A stretch of 64,000 nucleotides of DNA from Diphasiastrum complanatum. Lineage: Eukaryota > Streptophyta > Lycopodiopsida > Lycopodiales > Lycopodiaceae. The position numbers and the translations under genes are program-made. The notes beneath the pieces are model-generated. The model ran no database searches, was not told where the DNA came from, and saw only the letters and a program-made list of their open reading frames with translations. Each line of letters begins with the position of its first letter. The stretch's first letter is position 1. Shown here piece after piece: positions 47,171 through 59,830 of the stretch. The stretch covers positions 6,077,433 through 6,141,432 of the forward strand of contig CM055111.1 of assembly GCA_029204225.1 (NCBI GenBank), read 5' to 3'.

Positions 47171-48798
47171 GAACTTGTCGTGTACCAACACTATAAGAAA
47201 AAGAAAGAACAAGAAAAATTCGACTCATTCTTCCCCATTTCTAAATCTGTGACTCAAGGCATGTTTGGACGAAACCTACTATTCTTTTAGTGACCATAGA
47301 GATTATGAAAAGGGGCGAAAGAAAATATGAATTGGAAATTGTATTATGAAGTTGGAATTTGTAACCAATTTCCGAAAACTTCACATACTCGTCAACAAAA
47401 ATTATTTTTTTGTGAGATTAGAGTGGAGGGCTTTCGTGGAGAAAGAACATGTGGTATGGGACGCAGACAATTCCAAAACGGAGATCTAAAGCTAACTGGA
47501 TCAGTTTGACCATAATATGGCCATAAATTCAAGGGATGGCAAATACTATTGGTCATAAAAGGGTGTTTTGTAGGAGATTTGAGATATTGGTCATGACCCC
47601 TAATGAATATCTCAAATTTACGAAACTGGAAACCTGATAAACTATTTTCTTATACTAAAAATATATTTGTAGATTTTCTAACATTTCATGTGATTTTTTG
47701 GAAGGTAATTTTTTATACCCGTTGACCTTGGACAATGTCACATGAATGTAAAATGGAATTGTTTTCTAACTTATTATGAATCTTCAATAAATTCTTTTCT
47801 GATTAAACAAGTCAAATCTCTGTGTGTTTAACAAATAAAATCTTAAGATATTAAGTCATTTAAAGATAAGAGTTGGGACATTGACCGTATTTGATACTAT
47901 TAATGCAACACATTTCTTGGCTTTAAAGTTTTTTTATGTTTTTTGCAATTCTTCTTAGTGATTTTTCCTTGGGCATATCTAGACTGATATGTACCCCTTA
48001 GAAACCTCATGTGGTTTCCTGTTAATGAGAAAATGCTTCTGCTTGGAAACCGTTCTAATAAGAAGACCAAACCGTAAAGAACCATAACCTATGGAAGAAG
48101 TAGGAAGAATCGAACAGAGAAACATCTATCAAAGATTTTAGGAGGAATCCATTACTTGAATAGTTGAGGACCTATTTCTTGAATCAGGAACGATAGGATA
48201 TTTTGATATTACAGAAATCATCTAAGGATTTGTAGATATCAAAATGGAAGATATAAGAGAAGGAAATTAAAAAACACTCTTGTAGTAGATAAGTTTTTGT
48301 TGATAATAAGTCCGAATGATTTGTATCAGAAGGAAATTCACTTTGCAATATATTCTTTTGTGTAAATCTCTTGTTTGTTGTGAAATAGTACTCTATGAGA
48401 AATGACTCTCTTAGAGTTAACTGTACTACAAGATTCTCAGTTGGAACAGAAATGGTTACAAATGGGATGAAATCTGTAGAGATCTGCTATGTTGTGAATC
48501 ATTGTAGATCATTATTTCATTGTGCAAAATTCTAATCCTCTGGTTCTACAATGTATCCCATGGACTTAGGTTTAATGCATGCATAAACTAGTCGTTAAAA
48601 CATAGGCATATTGATGAGAATTGTAAGAGACAATTTTTCGCTAGGTAAAAGTGATTTCCCAATGGAGAATTGTTTATAGACCTAGGTGGAATTAGAATCA
48701 AATTGAATGTGGTGCTTTGGATCCACACATATACATTCAAATATTTTCTAAATCCAATACAGCTAACGGAGTCAGAAGTGATCTTTCTGAGTTAGTGT
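47171..48798. other. Unassigned sequence
   Basis: I see no gene. The segment around 48035-48075 (GGAAACCGTTCTAATAAGAAG) matches 60160-60190 in the same orientation, a scrap of the dispersed repeat that is inverted at 48799. Confidence 0.35.
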
Positions 48799-49386
48799 TC
48801 ACAGATTCCACTGAATTTGTGAACACGGTTTCTTTATTGTTCTTCTTCTTTACAATGAGTATTCTCCAGCCTATCAGTGGGGAGAGAGTTTCGTTACTCA
48901 GCTACATGCATAAACAAGCCATGCAACCAGTCCTAGCTCGGTTTAGATCAACGTTCTGAAAGAGGGAGCATTCTACAATTTATCTATCAAGATCAGGAAA
49001 CAAACAAAGACAAGATTAAGCTACTCAATCAAGAAAATAAGAAACAAGAAAACTAGATTCCTAACAGCACTCTAGCATCCCAAGGATCAAGAAACACCCA
49101 TTTCTTGATGCTTGGAAAGTTAGAACTAAAGTAGAATCATTGTGCTACTGTACTATGGGTCCTATCAGTTGATAAGGATCAGTTGGCCTCGCCACGAGGC
49201 AAGTCGACAGGACACGCGTCCCGCCAACGGCAACCTGGGTCATGCATGGTACTGAGTGAACAACTATATGTACAATGTAATTTCATTTTGAGAAATACAG
49301 TTGCTATGTGAGCTTGTTGTGGAGAGTGTTTTCTGTCTATGTTACTGTGTAGCATGATCTGTGTTCCTGTGCAAAGAAAATTCTAA
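48799..49386 (+). repeat. Probable 5' LTR of a rightward copia element
   Basis: It starts TGTTCACAGATTCCACTG, which forms an imperfect palindrome with the following GAATTTGTGAACA. It ends just before a primer site at 49390. The first 160 bp match the reverse complement of 60050-60264. The right part contains the TATGTACAATGTAATTTC and CATTTTGAGAAATACAG sequence usual near copia LTR ends. The right end is approximate. Confidence 0.55.
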
Positions 49387-49389
49387 GTT

Positions 49390-49402
49390 GGTATCAGAGC
49401 CG
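49390..49402 (+). other. Primer binding site (initiator Met tRNA)
   Basis: TGGTATCAGAGCC follows the probable LTR and precedes a 1.28-kb leader and the gag at 50685. Confidence 0.9.
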
Positions 49403-50684
49403 TACAGGGAGTGTACACAGTATAGCATCGTCGTTGAAGAGAGCTTCGGGAGAACTGTCTTTTGAGAGTTTGGGACTTACGGCGGGTTGAAGACGGAAAG
49501 AGAAACACCGGTGCACGGTTTCTAGTTTATAGAGGCTTGCCAAGCTCAGCAGAGGGATTAGCAACCTGTGCATAGCATCAGACAGGGTAAAACTTGGTGA
49601 AAAATTGACAATTTTGAAGTCTGTTGAAAATTGAAACCGGGTTTGGGGTTACGGTTTTCTACACATAGCTGGTGATTTCTTCGCTGTTTGTGCACCGTTT
49701 TGAATGCCGTAAGGACAGGAAGGAAGCTAATTATATTGTCAACCAGCCATGGAGAGATTCTGAGGTTTATGTCAGAGATTTGTCTACAGACAATTAACCT
49801 AGCAGATTTGCGGTAAAAGGTGAAAAAAACCACTTTATCAAGTTGAGCTAAAATCACCGTTTCTCCACGGAATTTCATGATTGAACACTCTATAGATTTG
49901 GTATCAATAGGGCGACCCTGCTCCAGGCCTCAGATCATGCTCAAATCGATCTAAAAATGAGTTTGATCAAGCAACATGTAGCTTGGGGAGGCGCGGTCGT
50001 AGACAGAGAGGTCGCGGATATGTTCGCGCGTGGAACCAAGGCCAAACCATAGTGCTTAGGAGTGATCAGTGGTTGCAAGAGTCTCCATTAGTGCACAGAA
50101 GTGCTCAGAACCGTTGGATAGAGAATTTACAAGATCGACGGCTCAGATCGTGCTACCCAGGAGGGATATCCACAGTTGGATCAGAATTGACCATTGGATG
50201 GAGTCTGAAGGGTTGTTGAAGAGGGTCCTGAAGAAGTGAAGTGCATTTTGGCCTTCGACTTCATTAAAAATTTTCATACTGAAATTGGAGTTGGGTCCCT
50301 TCACAAGTGAAGAGTGAAGTTTCTTCACGGTGAAGAAACAGTTCAAAAACAAAGAAAATCCCTATTTTTGGGTCCTTTGCCCGTTTTGACCCAAACGAAA
50401 GGCTATAACCTTCAAATGAAGGGCACCCAAACTGTACCTGCTAGTAGTTACAACAAAACAGAGTGATTGTAGTAGAGAAAGTGTTCAAGGTGCGCCAAAA
50501 GTGATTTCACCATTCCAGTAGGCACATAATTGGGAGTTGACGACTGAGTGCATTTCGAAAGGCGACGTCGATTTGGCTTTCAAATTGGTGGAAAAGCGGT
50601 GAGTGGCCTGGTAAGGGAAAAAGTGCAGGTCATTATTTTCAACTTCTAACATCACTGTTGGCCTCGACATACTATTTTTAGCCT
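49403..50684 (+). other. Copia leader region
   Basis: The sequence lies between the primer site and the gag start. It contains no conserved frame; the open frames on both strands lack family motifs. Confidence 0.5.
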
Positions 50685-53600
50685 ATGGCAGAAGTTTCAA
50701 GCAGTTCTGCGATGGCAAACATGGGAGAGTCCATTTTGAGTGAAAGTAGCAAATTGGACGGGATTTTTAGCTATGCAGTGTGGAAATTCAAAATGAAAAA
50801 TACACTGATGAAGAAAGGCGTGTGGAAAGTCATCACAGGTGATGAGAGAAGGCCGCCAAATGAAGCGGATATCAAAGTTTTCGACAAAAAGATGAGAAAA
50901 GCATTGATCTTCATTAACTTGTCAGTGAAGGATCACATCATTACCCACATTTTTGATGCTGTTACAACCAGACAGGCGTGGGATGTGCTAAAGGAGCAGT
51001 TCGAGACGTCAAATCCGTCAAGAATCATGTTTCTGAAGTCAAAGCTAAATAGTGCCCGCATGGAGCAAGGAGAGCACATTCAAACGTACATGACCAAAAT
51101 GAAGACAATGAGGGATGAACTGCATTCTATTGGTGAGCGCATACGTGATGTGGAGCTGGTGCACAATGCATTGTGTGGCATTGCAGAACCCTATCAGATG
51201 TTTGTGAGCGGAATAGCATCAAGAGAAAGATTGCCAACCTTTGACGAGCTCATAGGAATCTTGATGAGGAAGAGCAATGGCGAGAAATGGTGAAAGCTAG
51301 ACGTCAAAATACTGACGATCAAGCTTGCGACACACCAACAACAATTTGCCAAGACTCAGGAGGATGAGGGATCTTCCAGTAAGACCAAGAAGAAAGGCAA
51401 GTGCTTCCATTGTGGTAAAAAGGGCCATTGGAAGAGTGAATGGCGCAAATTCTTGGCGGAACAAAGCAAGGGTAACCTTGTCGATGAGGGTGAGATTGAA
51501 GACTCTAGCATCTTCATATATGCATTGTCATCTAATCAAGATGATCAAGCATGGTATATTGACTCAGGAGCCACAAGACACATGACAGGTAACAAAAATT
51601 GGTTCAGTAGCTTGAAAGTGTTGGATAATGGAACATCTGTTTCACAAGCAAATGATAAGGTGTGCAAGATCAAGGGGATAGGCATCGTTTCAATCCAACT
51701 ACCTGATGGCAAAAGCAAGATGATCAGGGAGGTACTTTACGTACCAGGTTTGAAGAAAAATCTACTTTCTGTTGGAGTCATTACTGATCAAAAGTCGAAA
51801 GTAGAATTTGCCCATGATCGTTGCTTTGTGAAGGATGTGAACCAAAAGTTCAAAGTTATTGCGGATGGAGTAAGAGAGCCCAATACAAAATTGTACAGGT
51901 TGAATGCTACAATTAAGGGGCAACATGGACTTGTATCGTCCATTCCATCGCAAACTGAGTTGTGGCATAAGAGGTTTGGTCACTTGAACTTGGGAAGCCT
52001 CCGTTTGATGAGAAAATTGGAGATGGTAACATGATTGCCTACCATAGAAGATCACTTGAAATCGATGTGCGAATCTTGTATATATGGGAAGCAACATCGA
52101 GAGAAGTTCAATAAAGGGGGTGTTGCAAGAGCAAAGAACATCCTGGATTTAATCCACACAAATTTTATGCGGGCCTATGAGGACCATGTCCTTAGGTAAA
52201 GCCTTGTATTTCATGACCTTTATTGATGATATGTCACGTAAAACGTGGATCTACTTCTTGAAGAAGAAATCAGATGCATTTGATAACTTCAAGAGCTTCA
52301 AAGCATTGGTCAAAAATCAGACAGGTAGGAAGATCAAAGACCTAAGATTAGATAGTGGAGATGAGTACAAGTCTAATGACTTCAATGATCTTTGTGATCA
52401 ATGTGGGATTAAAAGACAATTTACGCAAGCTCATACTCCTGCTCTCAATGGTGTAGCTGAGCGCAAGAATCGTACAATTGTGGAAAGTGCCAGATCTATG
52501 CTAGCTGAGATGAAACTACCAAAAGATTTTTGGTCAGAAGCATGTAGCACGGTAGTCTATCTTCAAAATAGAAGTCCTACCATTGCCATACCAAAGATAA
52601 CACCTGAGGAAGCATTCACGAAGAAGAAGCCAAAGGTGAACCACTTGCGAATCTTTGGATGTAAGGCCTTTGTACACATTCCTAAGGAAGAGAGACGCAA
52701 ACTTGATGTGAAAGCTATCAAGTGCATATTCCTAGGATATGATGATCGTGTGAAGGGCTATAGATGTTTTGATCCAGTGGAAAACAAAATCCATATAAGC
52801 CGTGATGTTATCTTTGATGAATCCAAGATGTATGAAGACGAGGATGCTGAGAAGATAGACACATCTAGTGGGAAAGATGGTATAGTAGGGATACCACCTG
52901 ATGATAATCCATTCATTGACCTTCCTAGTGATGAACATGAGGATACATCTCAAGATACTACTACTCAACCTCAAGAGACAGGTTGGAGAGGTAGGGACAA
53001 ACCTTTTGGTGCAAGAATGATTGAAGTTGCAGGTGACAAACGCAAGGAGAAGGATGTACTGTGGGATACATTTTCACCAGGAAGCCGATCACCTGACAGG
53101 AAGCTCCCTAAGTGGTTTGAGAGATTGTTGGAGAGCCGCGACATTGATGACTTTCCAGGATCATCTAACCAGGGAGAGCTACAAAGATCAACGAGAGAGA
53201 AGACACAACCTGAAAGGTATGAAGCAAATTATGCTCTCCTATCTAGCATTATTCAAAGCAAAGAACCTTCGACTTATGGTGAAGCGAAGGATGATGACAT
53301 TTGGGTCAAGGCCATGGGAGAGGAGATGGAATCAATTGCTAAGCATAGCACATGGGACTTAGTAGAACCACCAATTGGCAAGAAACCCATTGGTTGCAAA
53401 TGGGTATACATGACTAAGTATCATGTAGATGGAAGTATAGCAGAGCACAAGGCAAGATTGGTGATCAAAGGGTATGCACAAAGTAAAGGCATTGATTATG
53501 AGGAGACCTTTGCGCCAGTATGTAAGTGGAATACTCTACGTCTACTTGTTGCTTTAGCTTCACATTTTGGTTGGCCTTTGCATTAGATGGATGTGAAATC

Positions 53601-54020
53601 TGCTTTTCTAAATGGTGAGTTAGAAGAAGAAGTGTTCATGGATCAACCTGAAGGCTTTGTAGCGAAGGGACAGGAAAATAAAGTATGTCGATTGAAGAAA
53701 GCACTCTATGGTCTTAAACAAGCACCACGTGCGTGGTATAGCAGGATTGATGCCTACTTTTGTTCAAAGGGGATGGTGAGAACACATTCTGATCCAAATC
53801 TATATGTCTTATGCTTTGATGGAATGGTTGCTTTGATTGCTCTTTATGTTGATGACTTGATTATTACGGGAAATAATCAAGAGATGATAGACATGATCAA
53901 GAAAGACCTCTTGGAACAATTCGAGATGACAGATCTCAGCCTGATGCACTACTGCCTTGGAGTAGAAGTGTGGCAAAAAGGACATGAAGTGGGTTTAACA
54001 CAGGTGAAGTATGTCAAGTT
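50685..54020 (+). pseudogene. Ty1/copia gag-pol, truncated in the RT
   Basis: Gag begins MAEVSSSSAMANMGES and contains the UBN2 region (NLSVKDHIITHIFDAVTTRQ, LKSKLNSARMEQGEHI). After a shift near 51293 comes a zinc knuckle CFHCGKKGHWKSEW whose last Cys is Trp (51402-51443), then the protease WYIDSGATRHMT (about 51556) and LWHKRFGHLNLGSL. The integrase zinc and core parts follow, with Asp to Asn in IHTNF; LRLDSGDEYKSNDF and NGVAERKNRT remain. A TAG at 53584 replaces the Gln of [13 protein letters not shown]. The RT has [13 protein letters not shown] (about 53850). Homology ends at about 54020, where a gypsy in the other orientation starts. RNase H and the 3' LTR are missing. Confidence 0.92.
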
Positions 54021-57000
54021 AGTTGATTCGGCCTGGCCATTACATCTAGGATAATATTGTGGTGTATTCTTTCTGTGAACAACAAGATAATGGCGTAGTA
54101 AATTATCAATGACAGCATTTAAAAAATGCGTGCCGCAATCACTAACTAGCTCTATAGGGCAGCCAAAACATGTAATAATATTTTTGTAAAGAAAACGCGC
54201 GACAGTTTTTGCGTTGGCATCCTTCATTGCTCGAGCCTCAACCCATTTAGTGGCATAATCTATGGCTATGAGGATGTAGCGAGCTTGGGTATGTTTTGTT
54301 GCTGGACTGATGGGTCCAACAAAGTCAATTTTCCACTTATGGAAGGCTTCGCCGTCTATAATGGGAGTCAGTGGTGTGAAGTCTGCTTTGGTATTTTTCT
54401 TGGCTCATTGACAGGCATCACACATTTTAATGACAACAAATGTGTCCTTAAATAAAGATGGCCACCACAATCCTGCTCGAAGGATAATCTTAGCTGTGGC
54501 TTCAGCAGAGAAGTGGTCGTCGCCAATGCCCTCATGAGCCTGAGATATGATCGGTCGTATCTCAGATTCATAAGCACATCGTCGAATGATACCGTCAACG
54601 CCCCTTTTGTAAAGTTGTCCTGATATTAACTGAAAGGGTGCTGCTTTTAGCAAAAAAAAAAAAATTGCCGCCATACTCAGGCCTTCTTTGAGTCTGTCTG
54701 TTGTTAGGAACTGAGTGATCTCCTCAGCCCATAAGGGTGTAGCATCAATCTGAAAAAGACACGAATCTCAGGAAGATTATAGTTGACTGGTGTAGTTGCT
54801 TTTTCAGCATTCGGTAGCCGAGAAAGGTGATCTGCCATGAAATGTTAGGTCCCTTTCCGAACAACTATGCGGAAATTGAATTCCTCTAATATCAACAACC
54901 ATCGAGCTATACGTCCCGTTTTACAAGATTTATTAACAATATATAATAGGGCTTGATGGTCGGTGTAGAATGCAAAGGTCTGGCCTAATAAATAATGTCT
55001 TAGTTGTTGGACAACATAGACCATAGCCAATGCTTCTCTCTCGGTGGCTGTATAGTTTACTTCAGCAGACACCAGTTGCCTGCTCAAGAAGCGTATTGGG
55101 AAGTCTTTGCCATACTCGTCCGGTTGTGCAAGAAGACCTCCAATGGCATACTTACTTGCGTCAGTATGCACACGAAACTCTTTCGGGTAGTCTGGCGAGC
55201 GGAGTATGGGTGCCATGGTAAGGGATGTTTTCAACTCCTCAAAGGCTTTAATTCGTTCTTCGGTCTAGCAAAGATCTACCACAACTAAATTAATGAGGCG
55301 TGTCTTGCTGGCATAGTCAATTATAAAGATGCGATAATAATTTGTATGACCGAGGAAGACATAAACTTCTTTGACTGTTGTAGGTAAGGGCATTTCAACT
55401 ATAACCTTGATTTTTGACGGGTCGGTAGAAACTATATGCCCGAGTACAACCCATGGGTGACCCATATCTGGCATTTATCAGGGTTTAGTGAGATTTCAGA
55501 TCTACGACAACAAATGAAGATTTTCTCCAGTGCGTCAAGGTGCGTAGCTGCCGAGGAATGTACACCTAGATCGTCGAGATAAATCTCCACAATCCGATAT
55601 GTAACAGGTCTTGGAAGGCCAGATGCATGTCCCTCTGGAAAGTTGAAGGGCCGTTGCATAAGCCAAAAGGCATGACGTTATAAGCGTAAACCCTGTTCTC
55701 TGTGGCAAAGACTGTTTTATGTTGATCTTCAGGGGCTATTTGAACAAGAAAATAACCGCTGAATCCATCCAAGAAGTTGAAAGCTTCAGCTCTCGTCATT
55801 TTCTCTAAGATTCGAGTTGTTAAAGGTAAGGAAAAATGGTCTTTCTTCGTAACTGCATTAAGGTTTTTAAGATTGACATAGATACGAAGTTTTCCATTCT
55901 TTTTGGGGACAACCACAATGGGTGATACCCAATCAGTATGTTGAACTTCATAACTGAAGCCAACATCCAGCAATTTCTTAATATCTTCATCGATTCGTTC
56001 ATGATAGACAAGATTAGATCTATAAGGTTTAGCCCTAACAGGCTTAGCATTGTCTTCTAAAGGAATCGTATGGACCACTATTTCAGGTGGGGTTCCTTTC
56101 ATTTCTATATAATTCCATGCAAATACATCCCTGTATTTGCGAAGTAAAGTTTTCAGATCAGAAAGTTGGGCTGATGACAGATGTGCACCAACATGGACTA
56201 TTCGATCTATCCCCTCGTCAGGATCTTTAAGGTTCAGCGGAATTGTTTTAGCTGGTCCTTCAAAGGAGTTGGAACTTGGTGTAGGTTCCTGGTGTGGTTG
56301 TGGTAGTTGGATATCAACGTCATCCAGCATGAAATCTTTGAACTTCTGTGGAAGATCAAAAGGTAGTTTCACAAAGTTTTCGGGAACTTTGGGAATCATC
56401 TGAGTTGAGGCACTAACTGAGGTGGAAGCTTGGTCTGATTTTTTGGTTTCTGTCTCCTTAGACAAGGGCTTTATTGGTTGTTTAAGCTTCTCACGTATTT
56501 GTTTTTTACGCTCGGTTATTTTTATATCAATAAGTTTATTTTTTTGTAATCGAGGTTTTTGAGGGTTTTGAGTGGGCGGTGTTGTTACCTCACTTATCAT
56601 GTCTTCATCGATTGTATGCCAGACTTCGTCTAGATACACGTCCCATGTATATACTTTGGGTTTGGGCCTGTATGTTTGTGTGTTGGGTACTTTGTATGTC
56701 AGTTGGACGACGAGTCAACGACCCTTGTGACTTGATCTCCTAAGGAATTGCTTTTGGCGGATAAGGTTGGGCATCTAGATATAGGAGGACATGTTCATCC
56801 GTCATTTCTGCATCATCCATGGAAAGAATACCTTCTTTCGAAACATGGGCGATAGAGACGCTAGGTTCTCCTGGGCACCAAGCTATAGGAATCGGGTCAA
56901 TCACCATAAGCGGGATGATGGGTGTGTCAATGTATGTAGAAGATGGGAGAATATCCACATTTTCTACAGTAGTTTCGATACGACATCAATTGGAATTAGC

Positions 57001-57590
57001 ACTCCACAGTGGCTAGTGCTTGACCCCAATTGATTATGTCTGTGGATCTTGTATAGTGGCCGTTTGGTTGGATCGGGACACTATCTGAGTCATCATATGT
57101 TGTTGATGACCAATCATCATAAACTTTAGTAGGCTTGACATGGCCAGTTGAGTCAAGAATGACTCGTTTATAATTATTGCCAAAGGTGATTTTGCTAAGT
57201 TCCAATCTTGGACAACACCTGCCATCTGGAGCCAGGGTGTACCAGGAAGGAGTTTATAAGTATTTGCATCTTCTGGTAAATCTAAGATAACACCATCGAT
57301 CACAAATTTGACACCTTCTATTCGAACTTTAATATTTGATAAATGACCAGTAGGGTCTGTAACTCTTTGATCAGCCATGCGAAGTTTATATCGTGGTTGA
57401 TCGAGGGTATGGAAGCCCCATGACTTTGCCAATGACAAAGCCATTATATTGATGTCTGATCCACTTTCAAGGATAGCAGATACTATGGGATAGCCTTTAC
57501 AGGACAAAGGTAAGGTGATGCTAGTCCCCTTAGAAACACCTATATTCAGCAGATTCATAGAAATCTGGGAAATTTCAGGAATCTCTTCTG
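54021..57590 (-). pseudogene. Ty3/gypsy protease-RT-RNase H-integrase relic
   Basis: Order on the - strand: protease (57558-57034) with AILESGSDINIM, where the catalytic Asp of DSG is Glu, and LLPGTPWLQMAG; a linker with MTDEHVLLYLDAQ and YRPKPKVYTWDVY; RT (56640-55566) with VSPIVVVPKKNGKLRIYV, FLDGFSGYFLVQIAPEDQ and VMPFGLCNGPSTFQRDM; after a shift the YLDD active site (VEIYLDDLGVHSS, about 55580); RNase H (55234-54845) with VHTDASKYAIGGLLAQ and YTDHQALLYI; the H2C2 zinc part ending KMCDACQ (54405); and integrase core to NGQAESTN (54021). It is cut there against copia sequence. Shifts and a few stops disrupt it. Its family also left the deletion derivative at 13176-14145. Confidence 0.9.
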
Positions 57591-58434
57591 TTTTTCACAG
57601 TTTATCAAGAATAGTAGGCAGCTGAAAACTACAATGGATATAACGTTGAAGCCCAATGAAGGACTTTATCGCGTTATGGTACGGCATGGTGATAAAGTAC
57701 AACTACTGTTACACTGCTTGTAACCTTGCAAGAACAGATGAAAGGGCTTCTAGAAGAAACGAAAAACAGATGGTCCGAAGAGATGAATAGACGAATAGAT
57801 GAATAGATGGTCCAAAGAGATGAAACGGCCTTTAGAAAAAATGATAAACAGATGGTCCGAAGAAATGAACAGATGAACAGATGGCCCAAAGAGATGAAGC
57901 AGCTTCTAGAAAAAACGAAAAACAACCAGAACGTGATGCCATTACGATCATTCTGACTTGAATATGAAGCACCTGAAATGCATCTCTTTCCCAGACGATC
58001 GTTGCCTTTATAACACATTTCAGATCAGTGTGAAATTACTCTATCTATTAAACTACTCTATGTGAGATGCATGATCCACTTTGCTATTACTGATTTCGAG
58101 TTTGCTTTAACAGGGATTTTGATATGGCCGGCGTATCAAAATCCCTGTTACAAAGTGTTAAGTTATTTTAACCTCAATCACATTTAGATGCATCAAAATT
58201 TAGGTTAACACCGAACCACCTACTTTGCTTGAACGACCGACTTTGCTTGAACAACGATTATCCACTAGGTGGCACATCTCAATCAGTCTTAAATTACACT
58301 GTGAGGTGCAGACGAGTGGCTTTACCAAAAAATAGAATATAGCATTGCAATACTACGATCAACTTTGTTTTTTTCCTGATTTTGAGATACAATACAGTGC
58401 ATCAAAATTTAGGTTAACAGTGCGATAAAGTTCG
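57591..58434. repeat. Short tandem repeat, hairpin and spacer
   Basis: Two units, 57761-57842 (82 bp) and 57843-57916 (74 bp), share GAAAAACAGATGGTCCGAAG and GATGAA words. A perfect 17-bp inverted repeat with a 9-nt loop lies at 58108-58124 / 58134-58150 (TAACAGGGATTTTGATA). The segment GCATCAAAATTTAGGTTAACA occurs at 58190 and again at 58399. No gene is supported, though the tandem part could once have encoded a charged helical linker of gag. Confidence 0.6.
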
Positions 58435-58745
58435 TATAAAGTCCTAAACCAAGGATCCTATTCTAAGCATGCCAATAACAAGCAACACAAGGGAAACAGA
58501 TGGTGGACAAATCAACCCAACCAATCCTGGATTGAACAAATCTAGCCCCCAAGCTATGGATCAATCTCAAAGAGGAATGAGGCATCACCAACAACATATG
58601 GCTACTGGTCTCACAATCAACCATTAATTATGACCTTATACACATAAGGGCCCCAATTCCCTTATAGTCACAATTAACTTACGGGTTGTTGGTATACTGA
58701 TCCCTAGCATGGACACACTATTCGAGACCAATCGTGGGCATGACA
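58435..58745 (-). repeat. Gypsy 3' LTR with internal deletion
   Basis: On the - strand it starts TGTCATGCCCACGAT at 58745, preceded by the purine tract AGAGGGGAAGAA (58746-58757). It matches both ends of the LTR at 32239-32732 but lacks roughly 180 bp from the middle. Confidence 0.8.
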
Positions 58746-59830
58746 TTCTTCCCCTCTTATTCAAGTTCTGTCATTTGACATTTTCACGTGCAATCTGTAG
58801 TATTTCCCACATATCATGTAGGAAATCCGCTACCTTCTGAAACCTGATCATCCAAGTCTTTCATGAAATAGGTGATCTAAGGCTCAAAACCATACATAAA
58901 CAAAATGGGCTATAATTGGTAGCCAAATGCTAACTACAACTCAATCTCCATCAAGGATAACTTCCTCTCCGAGGAGATTGCCATCAAGATATAAATGCAA
59001 ATATCATCTGCTCTTTTGATCACACAAGTAATCCTTCTCTTAAACGATCAAGTATAACTAGATTCTGAACTATGATTTGTTAATCATAATTCATCGGATT
59101 CTTGTCCTATACTCAATAAGAGAACATGATATCCTAGCCTAGGCAACTCAATCAATGGCGAATACACTTCCCAATGAGATTTCGACCGAGAAATCCTCAA
59201 CTGATTTGTCCTTTTCTGTCTGACCAATGACCAGAATAACTTAAGCTTAGAATTGTCTCTAGTTCAGCAAATACGGCCTACCAAAAGTGACCGATGAACT
59301 TCGAATCGCGAATTTTCATGATATCAACTAGGTAATCCGTAAAACCAAAACAGACGCTCAACAAGTACCTAAGCTGAATTAGGTGCATTTATGGTAGTCC
59401 TCACCTGAATAAACATAACCGATTTGGTAAGATGGCCAGTCATTACCAAATTTTTGTTATCCTGTTTATTCATCCGGAGTAATCTTACCATGATCACATC
59501 CCTCTCTTAATGATCAGGTATACCCTAAAGTCTGAGTTATGATTTTTCAATTACAACTCCCTAGATTCCCAAGTTGTACCTTATCATAACAACACATCAC
59601 AATTCTTATAAGACACATAAGTTGTTCCAAAAAGTCCTCCCCACGTGGAAAGTTTCAGTCTTTCCCAACTCACTTAAGGTGCTTGCATAAGGATTGTAAT
59701 CCTCAAAACACCCTTACTTTAGACATGGTACAAAGTATCATTCTAAAGTTTGGGTTCTATCTAGAATACATCTAGAATTTTATCTTAAGTTCTAATCTAG
59801 AATAACTTAAGATTCATCGAAACTTCACTA
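58746..59830 (-). pseudogene. Gypsy purine tract and decayed integrase / 3' region
   Basis: After the purine tract, 58780-59000 resembles the integrase end at 45700-45960 (MLYGFE-like and DFLHDM-like pieces on the - strand, all broken). The part 59000-59785 continues the match to 45960-46250, ending with the shared block CTTACTTTAGACATGGTAC. It is the 3' piece of a leftward gypsy that lost pol; its LTR is at 58435. Confidence 0.65.

Noticed and set aside
57674-58018. Hydrophobic membrane protein on the - strand
   Set aside because: It is the complement of a short GA-rich tandem repeat; the alternating pattern explains the hydrophobicity.
58108-58150. Helitron 3' end
   Set aside because: The hairpin is not followed by CTRR and no TC-type 5' end or Rep/helicase sequence was seen.
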